Assembly (NCBI GenBank): GCA_020634495.1
Contig: JACKBR010000033.1
Span: 1-54,641, forward strand
Reading direction: 5' to 3'
DNA length: 54,641 nt
Source of the DNA: Ardenticatenaceae bacterium
Lineage (GTDB): Bacteria; Chloroflexota; Anaerolineae; Promineifilales; Promineifilaceae
A program made the translations under genes and the position numbers. The notes under the pieces are model-generated. The model saw nothing but the letters and a program-made list of their open reading frames with translations, ran no database searches and was not told the DNA's origin. Below are positions 1-8,276 of the stretch, piece after piece. The stretch's first letter is position 1; every line of letters begins with the position of its first letter.

Positions 1-2568
1 AATCCCAAGCGCAGCAGCGTTATGGGCATCAAAGCCTATCCCAGCATCGGCGAAGTGCCAGAAAAAGTTGATTTGGCCATCATCGTTACGCCAGCGCGAA
101 CCGTGCCGGGCCTCATTCGGGAATGTGTGGAGGCCGGTGTAAAAGGAGCCATCGTTATTTCTGCCGGGTTCAAGGAAATTGGGCCAGAGGGTGTCAAGCT
201 GGAGCAAGAAATATTAACCGAGGCGCGTAAAGGGCAGATGCGCATCATTGGGCCTAACTGTTTGGGCGTCATGAACCCCATCAGTGGCCTAAACGCCACC
301 TTCGCCAGCTCGATGGCCCGACCGGGCACCGTGGGCTTCATCAGCCAGAGCGGGGCGCTGCTTACCTCCATTTTGGATTGGAGCTTCCGGGAAAATGTGG
401 GCTTCAGCTCCTTCGTTTCCATTGGCTCGATGCTGGATATTGATTGGGGCGATCTAATTTATTATTTGGGCGACGATCCGCGCACCAAGAGCATCGTCAT
501 CTACATGGAGTCCATTGGCAATGCCCGTTCTTTCCTTTCGGCGGCGCGAGATGTGGCGCTTACCAAGCCGATTATTGTCATTAAGCCAGGGCGCACCGAG
601 GCTGCGGCTCAGGCGGCGGCGTCGCACACCGGCTCCCTGACGGGCAGCGATGAGGTGTTGGCGGCAGCGTTCCGCCGTTCTGGCGTGCTGCGTGTGGATT
701 CGATTGACGATCTATTTAACATGGCCGAAGTTTTGGCCAAGCAGCCGCGCCCGCGTGGGCCGCGCCTCACCATTGTGACCAACGCGGGTGGCCCAGGCGT
801 TTTGGCCACCGACGCGCTCATCACCAATCGGGGCGAACTGACGCAGCTTTCGGAAAAGACGATGGCGGAACTGGATGAATTTTTGCCGCCGCATTGGAGC
901 CACAGCAATCCGGTTGATATTTTGGGTGATGCCGATGCCGAGCGATACGCCAAATCCATTCAGATTGCGGCCAATGATGAAAACAGTGATGGGCTGCTGG
1001 TGATTTTGACGCCCCAGGCCATGACCGACCCTACCCAGACGGCACAGGAGCTAAAAAAGCTATACGGCCGTCCCCCGCAATATCAATACGGTAAGCCCGT
1101 GCTGGCCAGTTGGATGGGCGGCGCAGACATTGCCAGCGGTGAGGCCATTCTAAACCAGGCCAACATTCCCACCTTTGCTTTTCCCGATACGGCCGCACGT
1201 GTTTTCCAATATATGTGGCGCTACCACAAACGGCTGCAAAGTTTGTACGAGACACCGTTCTTGCCTGAAGAAACGGAAGAAAGCACACAGAAAATTGGCG
1301 AGATTGCCCAAATGCTGGCCGACGTGCGCCAAAGCGGCCGTACCATCCTCACCGAGTATGAATCTAAGCGCGTGCTGGCTGCCTACGACATTCCCACAGT
1401 AGAAACGCGCCTGGCAAAAACGGCCGATGAAGCCGTGCAAATCGCCGCAGAAATCGGCTACCCAGTGGTGCTAAAACTCAACTCTGAAACCATCACCCAC
1501 AAAACAGATGTGGGCGGCGTGCGGCTAGACCTGGCCACAGAAAGCGAGGTGCGCCATGCTTTTATAACAATGGCCGCGTCTGTGAGTGAAATGTACAGCG
1601 CGGAGGACTTTTTAGGGGTGACCGTTCAGCCTATGCTTCGGCTGAACGACGGCTACGAGCTGATTGTTGGTGCCAGCCCCGACCCGCAGTTTGGCCCGGT
1701 GCTGCTCTTTGGCACGGGCGGCACGTTGGTAGAAGTGTTCAAAGATCGGTATCTGGGTCTGCCGCCGCTTACCACCACGCTGGCCCGCCGCATGATGGAG
1801 CGCACCAAAATTTACAAAGCGTTGCAAGGCGTGCGCGGTCGTGACCCGGTTGATCTGGCCGCTTTAGAATCGTTGTTGGTTCGTTTTGGTCAGTTGGTAG
1901 CAGATCAGCGCTGGATTAAGGAGATTGACATTAATCCGCTGTTTGCCTCTTCGGATGATTTAATTGCCCTGGATGCCCGCGTGGTGCTTTATGGGCCAGA
2001 GGTGACAGAAGATGAGCTGCCTGAATTGGCGATACGGCCGTATCCCGCCCAGTACATCAAAACCTTCACCACCGCCGACGACATTCCCGCCACCATTCGC
2101 CCCATCCGGCCAGAAGATGAGCCAATGATGGTGAAATTCCATGAGAATCTATCAGAACGCTCAGTTTACCTGCGCTATTTCCGCGCTTTCCAACTGGACC
2201 AGCGCGTCGAGCATGAACGGCTGACACGCATCTGCTTTGTAGATTACGACCGGGACATGGCGCTGGTCGTGACGACCAAAAACAAAAGAACAGATGAGGA
2301 TGAAATTATTGCCGCTGGCCGCCTAACCAAAGAGCGGGGGCAGGACGAAGCCGAATTTGCCATGCTAGTCAGTGATCGCTACCAGGGGCAGGGCATTGGC
2401 ACAGAAATGCTGGTGCATCTGCTGGAAATCGGTAAGCAAGAAGGTGTCAAGCGGGTGATCGCTTATCTGCTGTCAGAAAATCGGGGAATGCGAGCCATTT
2501 GCCTCAAGCTTGGTTTCCGCCTGGAGCGGGAAGCGGAATTGATTAAGGCGGTCATTGATCTGGATTAA
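1..2568 (+). CDS. ADP-forming acyl-CoA synthetase fused to GNAT acetyltransferase (5' truncated by window)
   Basis: The frame is open from base 1, so the gene begins before the window; the Met at 22 is internal, and by family comparison roughly 60-70 residues of the CoA-binding domain are missing. Order of domains, counted from that Met: end of the CoA-binding domain, succinyl-CoA-ligase-like domains (about 85-420) with the phospho-His motif SHTGSLTG near 203, an ATP-grasp domain (about 450-690, [21 protein letters not shown]), and a C-terminal GNAT domain (about 700-848) with the acetyl-CoA loop [11 protein letters not shown]. Proteins of this architecture are annotated as acetate-CoA ligase (ADP-forming) or as PatZ-type protein lysine acetyltransferases. 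The retained SHTG histidine argues that the ligase half may still be catalytic, unlike in PatZ. Cytoplasmic; monocistronic as far as visible. Confidence 0.9.
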   Translation, partial: NPKRSSVMGIKAYPSIGEVPEKVDLAIIVTPARTVPGLIRECVEAGVKGAIVISAGFKEIGPEGVKLEQEILTEARKGQMRIIGPNCLGVMNPISGLNATFASSMARPGTVGFISQSGALLTSILDWSFRENVGFSSFVSIGSMLDIDWGDLIYYLGDDPRTKSIVIYMESIGNARSFLSAARDVALTKPIIVIKPGRTEAAAQAAASHTGSLTGSDEVLAAAFRRSGVLRVDSIDDLFNMAEVLAKQPRPRGPRLTIVTNAGGPGVLATDALITNRGELTQLSEKTMAELDEFLPPHWSHSNPVDILGDADAERYAKSIQIAANDENSDGLLVILTPQAMTDPTQTAQELKKLYGRPPQYQYGKPVLASWMGGADIASGEAILNQANIPTFAFPDTAARVFQYMWRYHKRLQSLYETPFLPEETEESTQKIGEIAQMLADVRQSGRTILTEYESKRVLAAYDIPTVETRLAKTADEAVQIAAEIGYPVVLKLNSETITHKTDVGGVRLDLATESEVRHAFITMAASVSEMYSAEDFLGVTVQPMLRLNDGYELIVGASPDPQFGPVLLFGTGGTLVEVFKDRYLGLPPLTTTLARRMMERTKIYKALQGVRGRDPVDLAALESLLVRFGQLVADQRWIKEIDINPLFASSDDLIALDARVVLYGPEVTEDELPELAIRPYPAQYIKTFTTADDIPATIRPIRPEDEPMMVKFHENLSERSVYLRYFRAFQLDQRVEHERLTRICFVDYDRDMALVVTTKNKRTDEDEIIAAGRLTKERGQDEAEFAMLVSDRYQGQGIGTEMLVHLLEIGKQEGVKRVIAYLLSENRGMRAICLKLGFRLEREAELIKAVIDLD

Positions 2569-2591
2569 GTTGGGTCATTGAGATTTCGTAG

Positions 2592-2622
2592 GGTAGGGGC
2601 AGACCCCCGTGTCTGCCCTACC
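2592..2622. repeat. Short palindromic repeat downstream of the synthetase
   Basis: Inverted repeat with arms GGTAGGGGCAGAC and GTCTGCCCTACC (one extra G in the left arm) and a very short loop. It lies 24 bases after the stop codon at 2568 and could act as a transcript-end hairpin, but there is no T-run, so I list it as a repeat. Confidence 0.6.
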
Positions 2623-2657
2623 ATACGGCGTCAACCCCTAAAATCCCGAATACCCAT

Positions 2658-2766
2658 TAAGAATCTATCCGAGAAAGCCACAGAGAAAAAAGCGAGTCAA
2701 GCGGCTTTGAGCCTAAACTCAAAAATCTCTGTGACCTCTGTGGCTAATATTCGGATAGGTATTAAG
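2658..2766. repeat. CTATCCGA element, copy 1 of 3
   Basis: About 108-bp element with outer inverted arms (CTATCCGA / TCGGATAG) and inner arms (GCCACAGAG / CTCTGTGGC). Copies 2 and 3 lie at 30593-30702 and 31445-31551. The remainder of 2569-2969 holds this element, the short palindrome at 2592 and a second repeat at 2791; I see no gene there. Confidence 0.85.
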
Positions 2767-2790
2767 TTTTATAAGAAGTTTGGATGTGTG

Positions 2791-2846
2791 TTGCCGCAGT
2801 TTCTTACTGCGCGTAGGCGGCGCGGAAAGAATCCGCGGCTACAACC
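2791..2846. repeat. CCGCAGTTTCTT repeat, copy 1 of 2
   Basis: Imperfect palindromic repeat beginning GCCGCAGTTTCTT and ending GGAAAGAATCCGCGGC. A close copy lies at 31383-31437. In both places it sits within about 35 bp of a CTATCCGA element, so the two may travel together. Confidence 0.75.
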
Positions 2847-2969
2847 AGCAATTCATTGTTGCTTGTACTTATAGTCTCGGTTTTTCTTGAAGATCGGGCC
2901 TCTAGAATTAGCCACCCTGTTTGCCCCATCGTTACCCAGCAAAAACCAATAAGCCAGTGAAAATGGGTA

Positions 2970-3030
2970 TTGACACCCATCAGGTTACTGCATACAATGA
3001 TAAATGACTGACTGGTCAGTTATTTATCAT
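2970..3030 (+). promoter_or_regulatory. tetR promoter with overlapping 34-bp operator
   Basis: TTGACA at 2970-2975 and TACAAT at 2993-2998 are separated by 17 bp. Directly over the expected start of transcription lies an inverted repeat, ATGATAAATGACTGAC then a 2-bp centre then GTCAGTTATTTATCAT (2997-3030), with 15 of 16 arm bases matching. This is the expected layout for an autorepressing TetR-family regulator. Confidence 0.8.
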
Positions 3031-3044
3031 TTTCAGAGGTGCAA

Positions 3045-3647
3045 ATGCCAAGACCAGATGTTTCTGAAGAACGAACGCAACAAATTCTCGCAGCGGCCGT
3101 GAATGCTTTTGTGCAGTTGGGAATGGCCAATACCCGCATGGATGATATTGCCCGCGAGGCAGGGCTGAGCAAAGGGACTATCTACCTCTATTTCAAAAGC
3201 AAAGAAGAATTAATCTTTGCCATTTTGGACGCTTTTCTATCGCGTGAACTGGCCTATGCCAATGAATTGTTGGCCGTTGATTTGCCAATTACGGAAAAGA
3301 TAAACAAGTTGGCTGACCTAATTGTGGCCGACATGGCTGAGATAAAGCCAATGACGCCGCTCTACATGGAATTTATTGCCCAGGCCGCACGGGATGAGTC
3401 GGTTAGAGAAATTTTGCAGAAGCCATTCCGTGAATTTTTGGACGTGTTTAGTGCGCTTGTTGAACAAGGCATCGCCACAGGGGAGTTAAAACCTTTGAAT
3501 GTGAAGGAAGTGGCATTGACGATGGCCACTTTGTTAGACGGTGCCATTTTTCTGTGGGTGTACGATCCTGAATTTGTAGATTTAGAGCAGCAAATGAAGG
3601 CCAGTTTGCAGTTGCTGTTAGGGGGATTAACAACCGGAGGAGAATAA
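3045..3647 (+). CDS. TetR/AcrR family transcriptional regulator
   Basis: 200-residue one-component regulator. The N-terminal helix-turn-helix is clear (MDDIAREAGLSKGTIYLYF, about residues 30-48) and the C-terminal half is the variable ligand-binding domain. I chose ATG 3045 over the in-frame GTG at 3039 because AGAGG lies just upstream of it. The next gene starts 1 bp after the stop, so the regulator heads the efflux operon and very likely represses it through the palindrome at 2997-3030. This matches the CecR/YbiH arrangement upstream of ybhGFSR in E. coli. The inducer is not visible from the sequence. Confidence 0.92.
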   Translation: MPRPDVSEERTQQILAAAVNAFVQLGMANTRMDDIAREAGLSKGTIYLYFKSKEELIFAILDAFLSRELAYANELLAVDLPITEKINKLADLIVADMAEIKPMTPLYMEFIAQAARDESVREILQKPFREFLDVFSALVEQGIATGELKPLNVKEVALTMATLLDGAIFLWVYDPEFVDLEQQMKASLQLLLGGLTTGGE

Positions 3648-3648
3648 G

Positions 3649-3918
3649 ATGGACATTGTGCTTTTGTTAGTTGGCATGATTGTTGTTGGTCTGGTGATGG
3701 GCTGGGTGGCTGGTCTTATCTGGCCGGAGAACAGGCCGATTGGTGTGCAGGGTGATTATGGAGTGGCGGTGGTTACGGCCGTTCTCGTTGGCCTGCTCGA
3801 TTGGTACGTGATTCCCGCAATGGGCTTTAGCCAGGGCCTGGTTTATCTGGGCCTGGCGCTTGAACCGGCCCTTGGCGCGTTGTTGGTCTTGTGGATCGTG
3901 CGCAAGGCGAAGCAGTAA
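3649..3918 (+). CDS. Small membrane protein of the efflux operon
   Basis: 89 residues with three predicted hydrophobic segments (about 3-25, 39-57, 62-84) and a basic C-terminal tail (RKAKQ). RBS GGAGGAG lies just before the tetR stop. The first helix with GWVAGLIWPENRP faintly resembles small GlsB/YeaQ-type membrane proteins, but I do not recognise it with confidence. Its position between the regulator and the first ATPase suggests a role linked to the transporter. Confidence 0.7.
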   Translation: MDIVLLLVGMIVVGLVMGWVAGLIWPENRPIGVQGDYGVAVVTAVLVGLLDWYVIPAMGFSQGLVYLGLALEPALGALLVLWIVRKAKQ

Positions 3919-3929
3919 GCTGCGCTGCC

Positions 3930-4862
3930 ATGAATGAACCCATCATCCACACTCAGGCCCTGACGCGCGACTTTGGCGACACCCATGCCGTTGATGCCTT
4001 GGACCTGGCCATCCAGCCCGGTACGCTGTTTGGCCTGGTGGGGCCAGACGGGGCGGGTAAAACGACCACCCTGCGCCTGCTGGCTGGCCTGCTAAAAGTG
4101 ACCAGCGGTTCGGCCACGGTGGCTGGCTACGATCTGGCCACCCAGGCAGAGGCCATCAAACCGCACATCGGCTACATGGCGCAGCAGTTTAGTTTGTACG
4201 GCCAGCTTTCTGTCTTGGAAAATCTGCAATTCTTCGCCGAAATTTATGAAGTGCCGCGTGCTGCTCTGGCTGAACGCACCGAGCGTTTGCTTACCTTTGC
4301 TGGACTGACAGAATTTACTGAACGGCGTGCGGCCCATCTTTCTGGTGGGATGCAAAAAAAGCTGGCTTTGGCCTGTACGCTTATTCACGAACCCCGGCTG
4401 CTGCTGCTGGACGAGCCGACCACGGGTGTGGACCCGATTTCGCGCCGCGAATTTTGGAACATTCTGACTGATTTGTACGCTGAGGGCATCACCATTGTGG
4501 TGAGCACGCCCTACATGGATGAAGCGGATCGCTGCTCGCAGGTGGGCTTGCTGTACGCTGGCCGGCTGGCAATGTGCGCCCCGCCAGCGCAGATTCGCGG
4601 CCAAATTCAGGGCGAGATGATTGCCCTGGTTCCGGCCCAGTGGCAGGCGGCGCGTGATCTCATTGAGCCGCTGCCGGGCGTGTTTGAGGTGCAAACGTAC
4701 GGCGAAGCGCTTCATATTTTGGTAGACAATGCGGCACAACGACTGCCGGAGGTTACGGCCGTTCTCACCCAGGCCAATATTCCGTACAGCGGCGCTCGCC
4801 CTGCACCCACCCGCATGGAAGAAGCGTTTATCTCGCTCATCCGGCAGATGGAGGCGGCGTAG
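3930..4862 (+). CDS. ABC-2 type exporter ATPase 1 (degenerate switch-loop histidine)
   Basis: 310-residue nucleotide-binding subunit. Walker A GPDGAGKTT, Q-loop MAQQFSLYG, signature LSGGMQKK and Walker B LLLLDEPTTGVD are intact. The switch region reads VVSTPYMDEA, so the usual His of TTHYMDEA is Pro. ATG 3930 is preferred because the conserved domain begins right there; the open frame extends upstream into the previous gene. It pairs with the second ATPase at 7198, and together they correspond to the two halves of E. coli YbhF, which is a fused double ATPase. Cytoplasmic face of a drug-type efflux pump. Confidence 0.9.
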   Translation: MNEPIIHTQALTRDFGDTHAVDALDLAIQPGTLFGLVGPDGAGKTTTLRLLAGLLKVTSGSATVAGYDLATQAEAIKPHIGYMAQQFSLYGQLSVLENLQFFAEIYEVPRAALAERTERLLTFAGLTEFTERRAAHLSGGMQKKLALACTLIHEPRLLLLDEPTTGVDPISRREFWNILTDLYAEGITIVVSTPYMDEADRCSQVGLLYAGRLAMCAPPAQIRGQIQGEMIALVPAQWQAARDLIEPLPGVFEVQTYGEALHILVDNAAQRLPEVTAVLTQANIPYSGARPAPTRMEEAFISLIRQMEAA

Positions 4863-4865
4863 ATC

Positions 4866-5999
4866 ATGTCATTTCGTCGTTTGGGAGCTATCGCTCGCAA
4901 GGAACTACACCACATCTGGCGCGATCGCTCTACGCTGGTTTTGGTCTTATTCACGCCCACCGCGCTGCTCTTTTTGATGGCCTATGCCCTGACGGTGGAG
5001 ATTCAGCATGTGCCGGTAGCTGTATTGGATTACGGCCGTTCCGCCACCTCGCGCACCTTTGTCCAGCACCTGACCGCTGGGGATGATCTGGATTTGTACG
5101 CCCAGGTAGATTCCCCCGATGAAATTGAAGCCATGCTCATGCGCGGCGAAATCAAAGCCGCATTGATTTTGCCGCCAGACTTTGATGAAGCGCTGCTTGC
5201 CTTGCGGGGGCTGCCGCTGCAAATCATCATCGACGGCACGGAGCCGGAAAGCGGCGGGTTTGCCGTGGCGCACATGGGGCAGCGGGCTGAACAGTTTGTG
5301 GGCCAGTTGCTGGCGGCAGACCTGCAAGCTGCGGGACTTTCTGCCGCCGCCTTGCAGCCAATCGACTTGCGCGTGCGCACCTGGTACAACCCCAGCCTCA
5401 AATCGCGCAACGATTTAATCCCTGGCCTGATTTCCATTGTGCTGGGCTTTCCGGCGCTGACGGTGGCCTTAACGCTGGCCCACGAGCGGGAGCATGGCAC
5501 GATGGAACAGCTCATGGCCACGCCGGTGGGCCGCAGCGAACTGCTGCTGGGCAAAATGGTGCCTTATGTGGTGGTGGGGCTGCTCAATGCCATCTTCATT
5601 CCGTTACTGGCTCTGCTTTGGTTTAAGGTGCCGTTTAACGGCAACTTCCTGCTGTTTTTTGGGCTGTCGGCCATCTTTCTTTTTGCCATTTTGGGGGTGG
5701 GGTTGGTGATTGGGGTTTTCATGCGCAGCCAGGCGGCGGCGCTGGCGCTCTCATTTTTGCTCATCTTTTTCCCTGGATTTTTTATGACGGGCATCTTTTT
5801 CCCCACGGTGGCCATGCCAGAAATTGTACGCCTGGAGGCGTTGGGGCTGCCCGGCACGCATTATGCCGTCATTACGCGGGGCATCTTTTTGCCTGGGGTG
5901 GGCCTGGAGGTGCTCTGGCCGTATGCGGTGATGTTGTTTGGTTTGGGCGTGGCTTTTGTGGGCGTCGCGGCGCTGTTTTTTAGGAAGAAATTGGCATGA
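4866..5999 (+). CDS. ABC-2 type permease 1 (YbhS-like)
   Basis: 377 residues. One N-terminal membrane helix (about 25-45) is followed by a large extracytoplasmic domain (about 50-175) and a block of membrane helices (about 180-370), the standard ABC-2 exporter fold. Conserved NPxLKSRNDLIPGL and the AHEREHGTMEQLMATPV coupling-helix region are visible. It starts 3 bp after ATPase 1 and its stop overlaps the next start by 4 bp (ATGA), so translation of the two permeases is coupled. Confidence 0.9.
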   Translation: MSFRRLGAIARKELHHIWRDRSTLVLVLFTPTALLFLMAYALTVEIQHVPVAVLDYGRSATSRTFVQHLTAGDDLDLYAQVDSPDEIEAMLMRGEIKAALILPPDFDEALLALRGLPLQIIIDGTEPESGGFAVAHMGQRAEQFVGQLLAADLQAAGLSAAALQPIDLRVRTWYNPSLKSRNDLIPGLISIVLGFPALTVALTLAHEREHGTMEQLMATPVGRSELLLGKMVPYVVVGLLNAIFIPLLALLWFKVPFNGNFLLFFGLSAIFLFAILGVGLVIGVFMRSQAAALALSFLLIFFPGFFMTGIFFPTVAMPEIVRLEALGLPGTHYAVITRGIFLPGVGLEVLWPYAVMLFGLGVAFVGVAALFFRKKLA

Positions 6000-7120
6000 T
6001 CACGCGCATTGCTAGTCTGGTTGTGAAGGAGTTTATCCACCTGCGGCGGGATTGGTGGCTGCCAGCTTTTATGCTCATTGGCGGCCTGATGGAGCTGCTG
6101 CTGATTGGTTGGGCCACGTCACGCCCCATCACCAACTTGCCTTTGATGGTGTGGGATCAGGATATGAGTGCGGCCAGCCGAACGGCCGTTACCGCCCTGG
6201 AAAACACGGGTACCTTTCAACTGGTGGAGCCAGCGACCAATCTGCAAACCATCACGGAGGCCATGGATCGGGGTGAGATTAATGCCGCCGTCATTATCCC
6301 CCCTGATTATTCCACCCAATTGGCGGATGTGAACGGAACGGCCGTGTTGCCCGTTATGCTCAATGGGGCAGAAAGCATTCCCGCGCGTGCTGCCCTGCAA
6401 GCCATCGAAGGGGTGACCAATGAACTGGGCACCGCCGTTGCCGTGCAGCGTCTGGGGCTGCCCACCGACAGCCTGACGGGCTTCGCACCCAGCCTGCGGG
6501 TTTGGTTCAACGAAAGCCTCAGCGAAGCGCTGTACACCGTGCCGGCCGAGCTGGGCTTGATGTTGGAATTTGTCGTGCTGCTCTTTGCCGCGCTGACGTT
6601 TACCCGTGAGCGCGAACTGGGCACGCTGGAACAATTGCTGGTCATGCCCTTTTCCTCATTGGAGATCATTATTGGCAAAGCCGTGCCGGTGGTCATCATC
6701 GGGTTTGTCAGTTTTAACATGATGCTGGCGATGGTGCATCTGGCCTTTGCCGTGCCGCTGCGCGGGTCGCTGCTGCTGCTGGAGCTGTTGGCCGCTGGCT
6801 ATTTGCTGGTGGAGTTGAGCAAAGGAATGGTGATTTCCGTGATTGCTCGCACCCAGCATCAGGCTTTTTTGCTGGTGCTCATGGTGGGCATGATCGATTT
6901 CATGTTTACGGGCTATGCTGCCCCGGTGGAGTCGATGCCCCAGGTGTTGCAGCTTTTGGCCAACGTGATTCCGGCGCATCACTGGCTGGATATTTTTCGC
7001 GGTATTTTGCTGAAAGGGGCAGGTTTAGCGGTTCTTTGGCCCAGTGTGGTTGCGTTAGCAATTTTGGGCGTGGTGATTGTGCCTGTTTCGCTGCGTTTTG
7101 TGCGGCGGGCGTTGGATTAG
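5996..7120 (+). CDS. ABC-2 type permease 2 (YbhR-like)
   Basis: 374 residues with the same plan as its neighbour: N-terminal helix, extracytoplasmic domain (about 45-175), then a multi-helix block. The motif TRERELGTLEQLLVMPF corresponds to the coupling region in permease 1. The two are paralogous and should form the heterodimeric pore. The TAG stop is immediately followed by a GGAGATT-type palindromic repeat. Confidence 0.9.
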   Translation: MITRIASLVVKEFIHLRRDWWLPAFMLIGGLMELLLIGWATSRPITNLPLMVWDQDMSAASRTAVTALENTGTFQLVEPATNLQTITEAMDRGEINAAVIIPPDYSTQLADVNGTAVLPVMLNGAESIPARAALQAIEGVTNELGTAVAVQRLGLPTDSLTGFAPSLRVWFNESLSEALYTVPAELGLMLEFVVLLFAALTFTRERELGTLEQLLVMPFSSLEIIIGKAVPVVIIGFVSFNMMLAMVHLAFAVPLRGSLLLLELLAAGYLLVELSKGMVISVIARTQHQAFLLVLMVGMIDFMFTGYAAPVESMPQVLQLLANVIPAHHWLDIFRGILLKGAGLAVLWPSVVALAILGVVIVPVSLRFVRRALD

Positions 7121-7190
7121 GGTGGAGATTGGAGACTGGAGATTAGGGATTGGAGATTGAATGCCATTAATCTCCGATCTCTAATCTCCT
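7121..7190. repeat. GGAGATT-family palindromic repeat
   Basis: Array of GGAGATT/GGAGACT heptads on the left arm and AATCTCC/GATCTCT heptads on the right arm, able to fold into a long hairpin. It begins on the base after the permease stop codon. Relatives lie at 36297-36337, 37306-37370, 43457-43510 and within moeA near 49710. Confidence 0.85.
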
Positions 7191-7197
7191 CATTAAA

Positions 7198-8145
7198 ATG
7201 ATGAACGCAAACACGACAGCAATTGTGGTAGAAGATTTGACCAAGCGGTTTGGGGCGTTTACGGCCGTTAACCAGATCAACTTTCAGGTCAATCGCGGCG
7301 AAATCTTTGGCTTTCTCGGCCCCAATGGTTCGGGCAAAACCACCACCATTCGCATGACGCTGGGCTTAATGCAGCCCACATCGGGCAGCATCAATGTGCT
7401 GAATGCCGATGTGAGTCGTCGTGCCAAAGAAATACGGCCGCAGGTGGGCTACATGTCGCAGCGATTCAGCCTGTACAACGATTTAACCGTTCAGCAAAAC
7501 CTGCAATTTTACGGCAAAGCGTATGGCTTAACCGGCGGCAAATTCAAAGAACGCATGGCGGCGGCGCTAAAAATGGCCGGGCTAGAGGGTCGAGAAGATG
7601 CCCTTACCCGCGAGCTGTCTGGCGGCTGGCGTCAGCGGCTGGCGCTCAGCGTGGCTATCATTCACCGGCCCATCCTTATTTTCCTGGATGAGCCAACCGC
7701 CGGGGTTGATCCCGTTTCTCGCCGCACCTTTTGGGATTTGCTTTATGGATTGGTGGCGGAAGGAATTACCGTTTTTGTGACCACGCATTACATGGATGAA
7801 GCGGAACATTGTCACCGGCTGGCCCTCATGCAGCGCGGTTCCCTCATCGCTTCGGGTTCACCTACAGAAATTAAGCAAGAGATGATGCGGGGCGAGGTTT
7901 TAGAAATTGCCACAACCGATGCCATCCAGGCGGCGCGGCTGCTGCGTGAAGCCAGTGAGGCCAACCGGCTGCCGCTGGAAGAAGTGGAATTGTATGGGGC
8001 GCTGGTGCATGTGGTTGCCCCGGAAATGGCCTCGCTGCAAAACCGGATCGCCGAGATATTGCGTGAGGCAGAGATTGAACCGCAGGCGATGACGGTGATT
8101 GAGCCGTCGCTGGAAGATGCTTTTATCGCCAGTATGAATTACTGA
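7198..8145 (+). CDS. ABC-2 type exporter ATPase 2
   Basis: 315 residues with all canonical motifs: Walker A GPNGSGKTTT, Q-loop MSQRFSLYND, signature LSGGWRQRLAL, Walker B ILIFLDEPTAGVD and the switch motif VTTHYMDEA with its histidine. It therefore carries the intact switch that ATPase 1 lacks. Start may be 7198 or the adjacent ATG at 7201. A 77-bp spacer made mostly of a palindromic repeat separates it from the permease, but orientation and function keep it in the efflux operon. Confidence 0.9.
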   Translation: MMNANTTAIVVEDLTKRFGAFTAVNQINFQVNRGEIFGFLGPNGSGKTTTIRMTLGLMQPTSGSINVLNADVSRRAKEIRPQVGYMSQRFSLYNDLTVQQNLQFYGKAYGLTGGKFKERMAAALKMAGLEGREDALTRELSGGWRQRLALSVAIIHRPILIFLDEPTAGVDPVSRRTFWDLLYGLVAEGITVFVTTHYMDEAEHCHRLALMQRGSLIASGSPTEIKQEMMRGEVLEIATTDAIQAARLLREASEANRLPLEEVELYGALVHVVAPEMASLQNRIAEILREAEIEPQAMTVIEPSLEDAFIASMNY

Positions 8146-8164
8146 TTGAAAAGCAGAATTGCTC

Positions 8165-8238
8165 AACCGCAGAGCACGCGGGAGGCGCAGAGGAAAGCAA
8201 ATAAGAAACCTCAGCCTTCTCTGCGACCGCTGCGATTA
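8165..8238. repeat. CCGCAGAG-type intergenic palindromic repeat
   Basis: Arms CCGCAGAG...GCGCAGAGG and CCTTCTCTGCGACCGCTGCG form an imperfect hairpin between ATPase 2 and the adaptor gene. The same word family recurs at 16220-16246, 16854-16905 and 54328-54360. Confidence 0.65.
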
Positions 8239-8276
8239 AAAAAATTAAGTCAGTCAATCAGCTATCAGAGGTAAAG

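Noticed and set aside
2578..2874. 98-codon reading frame after the synthetase gene
   Set aside because: It consists entirely of palindromic repeats and lacks a start context.
7121..7190. GGAGATT, AGTGAAA and TGACAAGG arrays as CRISPR arrays
   Set aside because: The repeat units are 7-8 bp, with no unique spacers of about 30 bp and no cas genes nearby.
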